From positions 1 to 16,368 of the forward strand of contig JAHDOX010000111.1 of the NCBI GenBank assembly GCA_018434645.1: DNA of 16,368 nt, written 5' to 3'. Every line of letters begins with the position of its first letter. Within the stretch, counting starts at the first letter, position 1. The position numbers and the translations under genes were made by a program. Below are positions 15,839-16,368 of the stretch, in pieces. The notes beneath the pieces were generated by a model. That model was not told the origin of the DNA, ran no database searches, and saw only the letters and a list, made by a program, of their open reading frames with translations. Origin of the DNA: Synergistales bacterium (GTDB lineage: Bacteria > Synergistota > Synergistia > Synergistales > Thermovirgaceae).

Positions 15839-16066
15839 TTATTCGGCCGCCAGTTGACGGATTTCATCCCAAAGGCTATCTATTTCTGCTTCTTCCGAAG
15901 GGTTTATTTTTTCTATGGCAAAACCCGCGTGGACCAAAACCATATCGCCAACCGCAGCAACGGGCAGAAGGTCGGTTCTTATTTCGACCTCAATGGGGCC
16001 TGCCGCAGCTACAGCGGATTTGTCATCAATTATTTGGACGATCTTGTGAGGTATGGCCAGTCACAT
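15839..16066 (-). CDS. hypC: Hydrogenase maturation chaperone HypC with TGA at the essential Cys2 codon (candidate selenoprotein)
   Basis: HypC carries the iron fragment to the hydrogenase large subunit. Its N-terminal cysteine, exposed after Met removal, is a metal ligand and essential. Here the reading frame is ATG TGA CTG GCC ATA CCT, giving Met, stop or Sec, then LAIPHKIVQI, where the family has MCLAIPxK. The rest is intact for 75 codons: SAVAAAGPIEVEIRTDLL, then VGDMVLVHAGFAIEKI (the normal HypC core) and a C-terminal helix ending RQLAAE. A strong ribosome site, AAAGGAG, stands eight bases before the ATG, so the start is secure. Other genes here end in TGA (gcvPB, hlyD-linked yggS, divIVA), so the code is not altered. 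The TGA could be decoded as selenocysteine; a nonsense mutation or sequence error cannot be excluded. hypD follows after one base. Confidence 0.85.
16023..16041 (-). promoter_or_regulatory. Weak stem-loop downstream of the hypC TGA at SECIS-like distance
   Basis: On the mRNA, UCGUC and GAUGA can form five pairs (one G-U) around a nine-base loop, CAAAUAAUU, starting 24 bases after the UGA. This distance fits bacterial SECIS elements. The loop lacks the G expected among its first two bases, and the stem is weak, so I do not claim a bona fide SECIS. A better stem, CCGC/GCGG around UGUAGCU (16003-16017), begins about 43 bases after the UGA, which is farther than usual. Confidence 0.2.
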
Positions 16067-16114
16067 TTCGTTTTCTCCTTTCAGGTTGCTTTTTTACGAT
16101 CTTTAGCGACAAAC

Positions 16115-16143
16115 ATTTTAGCCTTATTGTGGTGAAAGTTAAA
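16115..16143 (-). promoter_or_regulatory. Candidate promoter for hypCDE
   Basis: On the minus strand TTTAAC (16138-16143) and TAAAAT (16115-16120) stand 17 bases apart; the -10 element matches five of six bases, the -35 only three. It would give a leader of about 40 bases ahead of the hypC ATG. Upstream of it there is no gene in the window, consistent with hypC being first in its operon. Confidence 0.35.
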
Positions 16144-16153
16144 GGGCAAGGGC

Positions 16154-16212
16154 GTCGCTCCGCAGGAATGGCTCTACGTTGAGATATAGATTTTAACGGC
16201 CTGCGGCGCGAC
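16154..16212. repeat. Hairpin repeat, copy A
   Basis: GTCGCTCCGCAGG (16154-16166) and CCTGCGGCGCGAC (16200-16212) are inverted repeats with one mismatch and a 33-base loop. The right arm continues into AATTCTATGCTCGTAAGG, ending at 16230; together 16197-16230 is repeated exactly at 16335-16368. No protein-coding frame is convincing here. Confidence 0.75.
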
Positions 16213-16273
16213 AATTCTATGCTCGTAAGGCAATTCAAGTTCAGTACGAAAAACAAAAATCAAAAACGGGACA

Positions 16274-16291
16274 TACAGGCTAGTGCCTGTA
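16274..16291. repeat. Perfect short hairpin between the repeat copies
   Basis: TACAGGC and GCCTGTA pair perfectly around a TAGT loop; GAC/GTC outside extend the stem past one mismatch (16270-16295). It directly abuts the left arm of copy B. No T-run follows on either strand, so an intrinsic terminator is unlikely. Confidence 0.55.
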
Positions 16292-16292
16292 C

Positions 16293-16350
16293 GTCGCTCC
16301 GCAGGCCTTATTTCCCATCTGTTCCAAGCTACTTCGGCCTGCGGCGCGAC
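16293..16350. repeat. Hairpin repeat, copy B (runs on to the window edge)
   Basis: GTCGCTCCGCAGGCC (16293-16307) and GGCCTGCGGCGCGAC (16336-16350) pair over 15 bases with one mismatch around a 28-base loop. The loop does not resemble that of copy A, while both arms and the 18 bases after the right arm (to 16368) are the same as in copy A. The copies are offset by 138-139 bases. The window ends inside the element, so more copies may follow. Confidence 0.75.
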
Positions 16351-16368
16351 AATTCTATGCTCGTAAGG

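Noticed and set aside
15839..16066. Alternative genetic code (TGA as Gly or Trp) to explain hypC
   Set aside because: Several intact genes in the window end at TGA at the expected place, and none of the long conserved frames contains an internal TGA.
16153..16368. CRISPR array reading of the right-edge repeats
   Set aside because: Only two copies are seen, about 138 bases apart, with over 100 bases between the long identical parts and an inverted arm layout; this is not a regular repeat-spacer pattern and no cas gene is present.

Overview
This window looks like chromosome from an anaerobic, amino-acid-fermenting bacterium of moderate G+C. Synergistota is my best guess, with moderate confidence. 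The guess rests on three things: the mix of glycine and keto-acid metabolism genes with a hydrogenase-maturation operon; a division/RNA/recombination cluster (hlyD-like, yggS, divIVA, recG, recX, rny, ymdB) with Gram-positive-like content; and the absence of classical Firmicutes neighbours such as sepF. The genes are dense, mostly with short gaps or 4-base overlaps, and no tRNA, rRNA, CRISPR array or transposase is visible.

Left part (1-6442), metabolic genes. A GcvPB-type glycine decarboxylase subunit overlaps an ATP-NAD/AcoX-type kinase gene on the plus strand; its partner GcvPA, if present, lies left of the window. This unit converges, across a strong hairpin and a long imperfect inverted repeat, on a minus-strand pair: a 4-hydroxy-2-oxoglutarate aldolase-like DapA-family protein and an iron-sulfur-type flavoprotein. 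Divergent from that pair are a DUF72 (YecE-like) gene and a D-2-hydroxyacid dehydrogenase gene. Glycine, glyoxylate, pyruvate and hydroxyacids are a plausible shared theme, but this is inference.

Middle part (about 6443-13767), housekeeping cluster on the plus strand. It encodes a HlyD-like membrane-anchored protein, PLP-binding YggS, the coiled-coil polar protein DivIVA, the branch-migration helicase RecG, the RecA regulator RecX, RNase Y and the YmdB phosphodiesterase. Spacing suggests one transcription unit, possibly with an extra promoter at the end of recX. It ends at a near-perfect bidirectional terminator shared with the converging hyp operon.

Right part (13766-16368), hypC-hypD-hypE on the minus strand, for assembly of the Fe(CN)2CO group of [NiFe]-hydrogenases. 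The outstanding observation is in hypC, which is absent from a simple ORF call: its second codon, which specifies the essential metal-binding Cys2, is TGA. A strong Shine-Dalgarno sequence precedes the ATG, and the rest of the 75-codon frame is intact and typical of HypC. Either this is a selenocysteine-containing HypC, or a recent nonsense mutation or sequence error struck exactly that codon. A textbook bacterial SECIS is not obvious by eye. Upstream of hypC lies about 300 bases of non-coding DNA holding two copies of a hairpin-forming repeat with conserved arms and unrelated loops; the second copy runs off the window edge.
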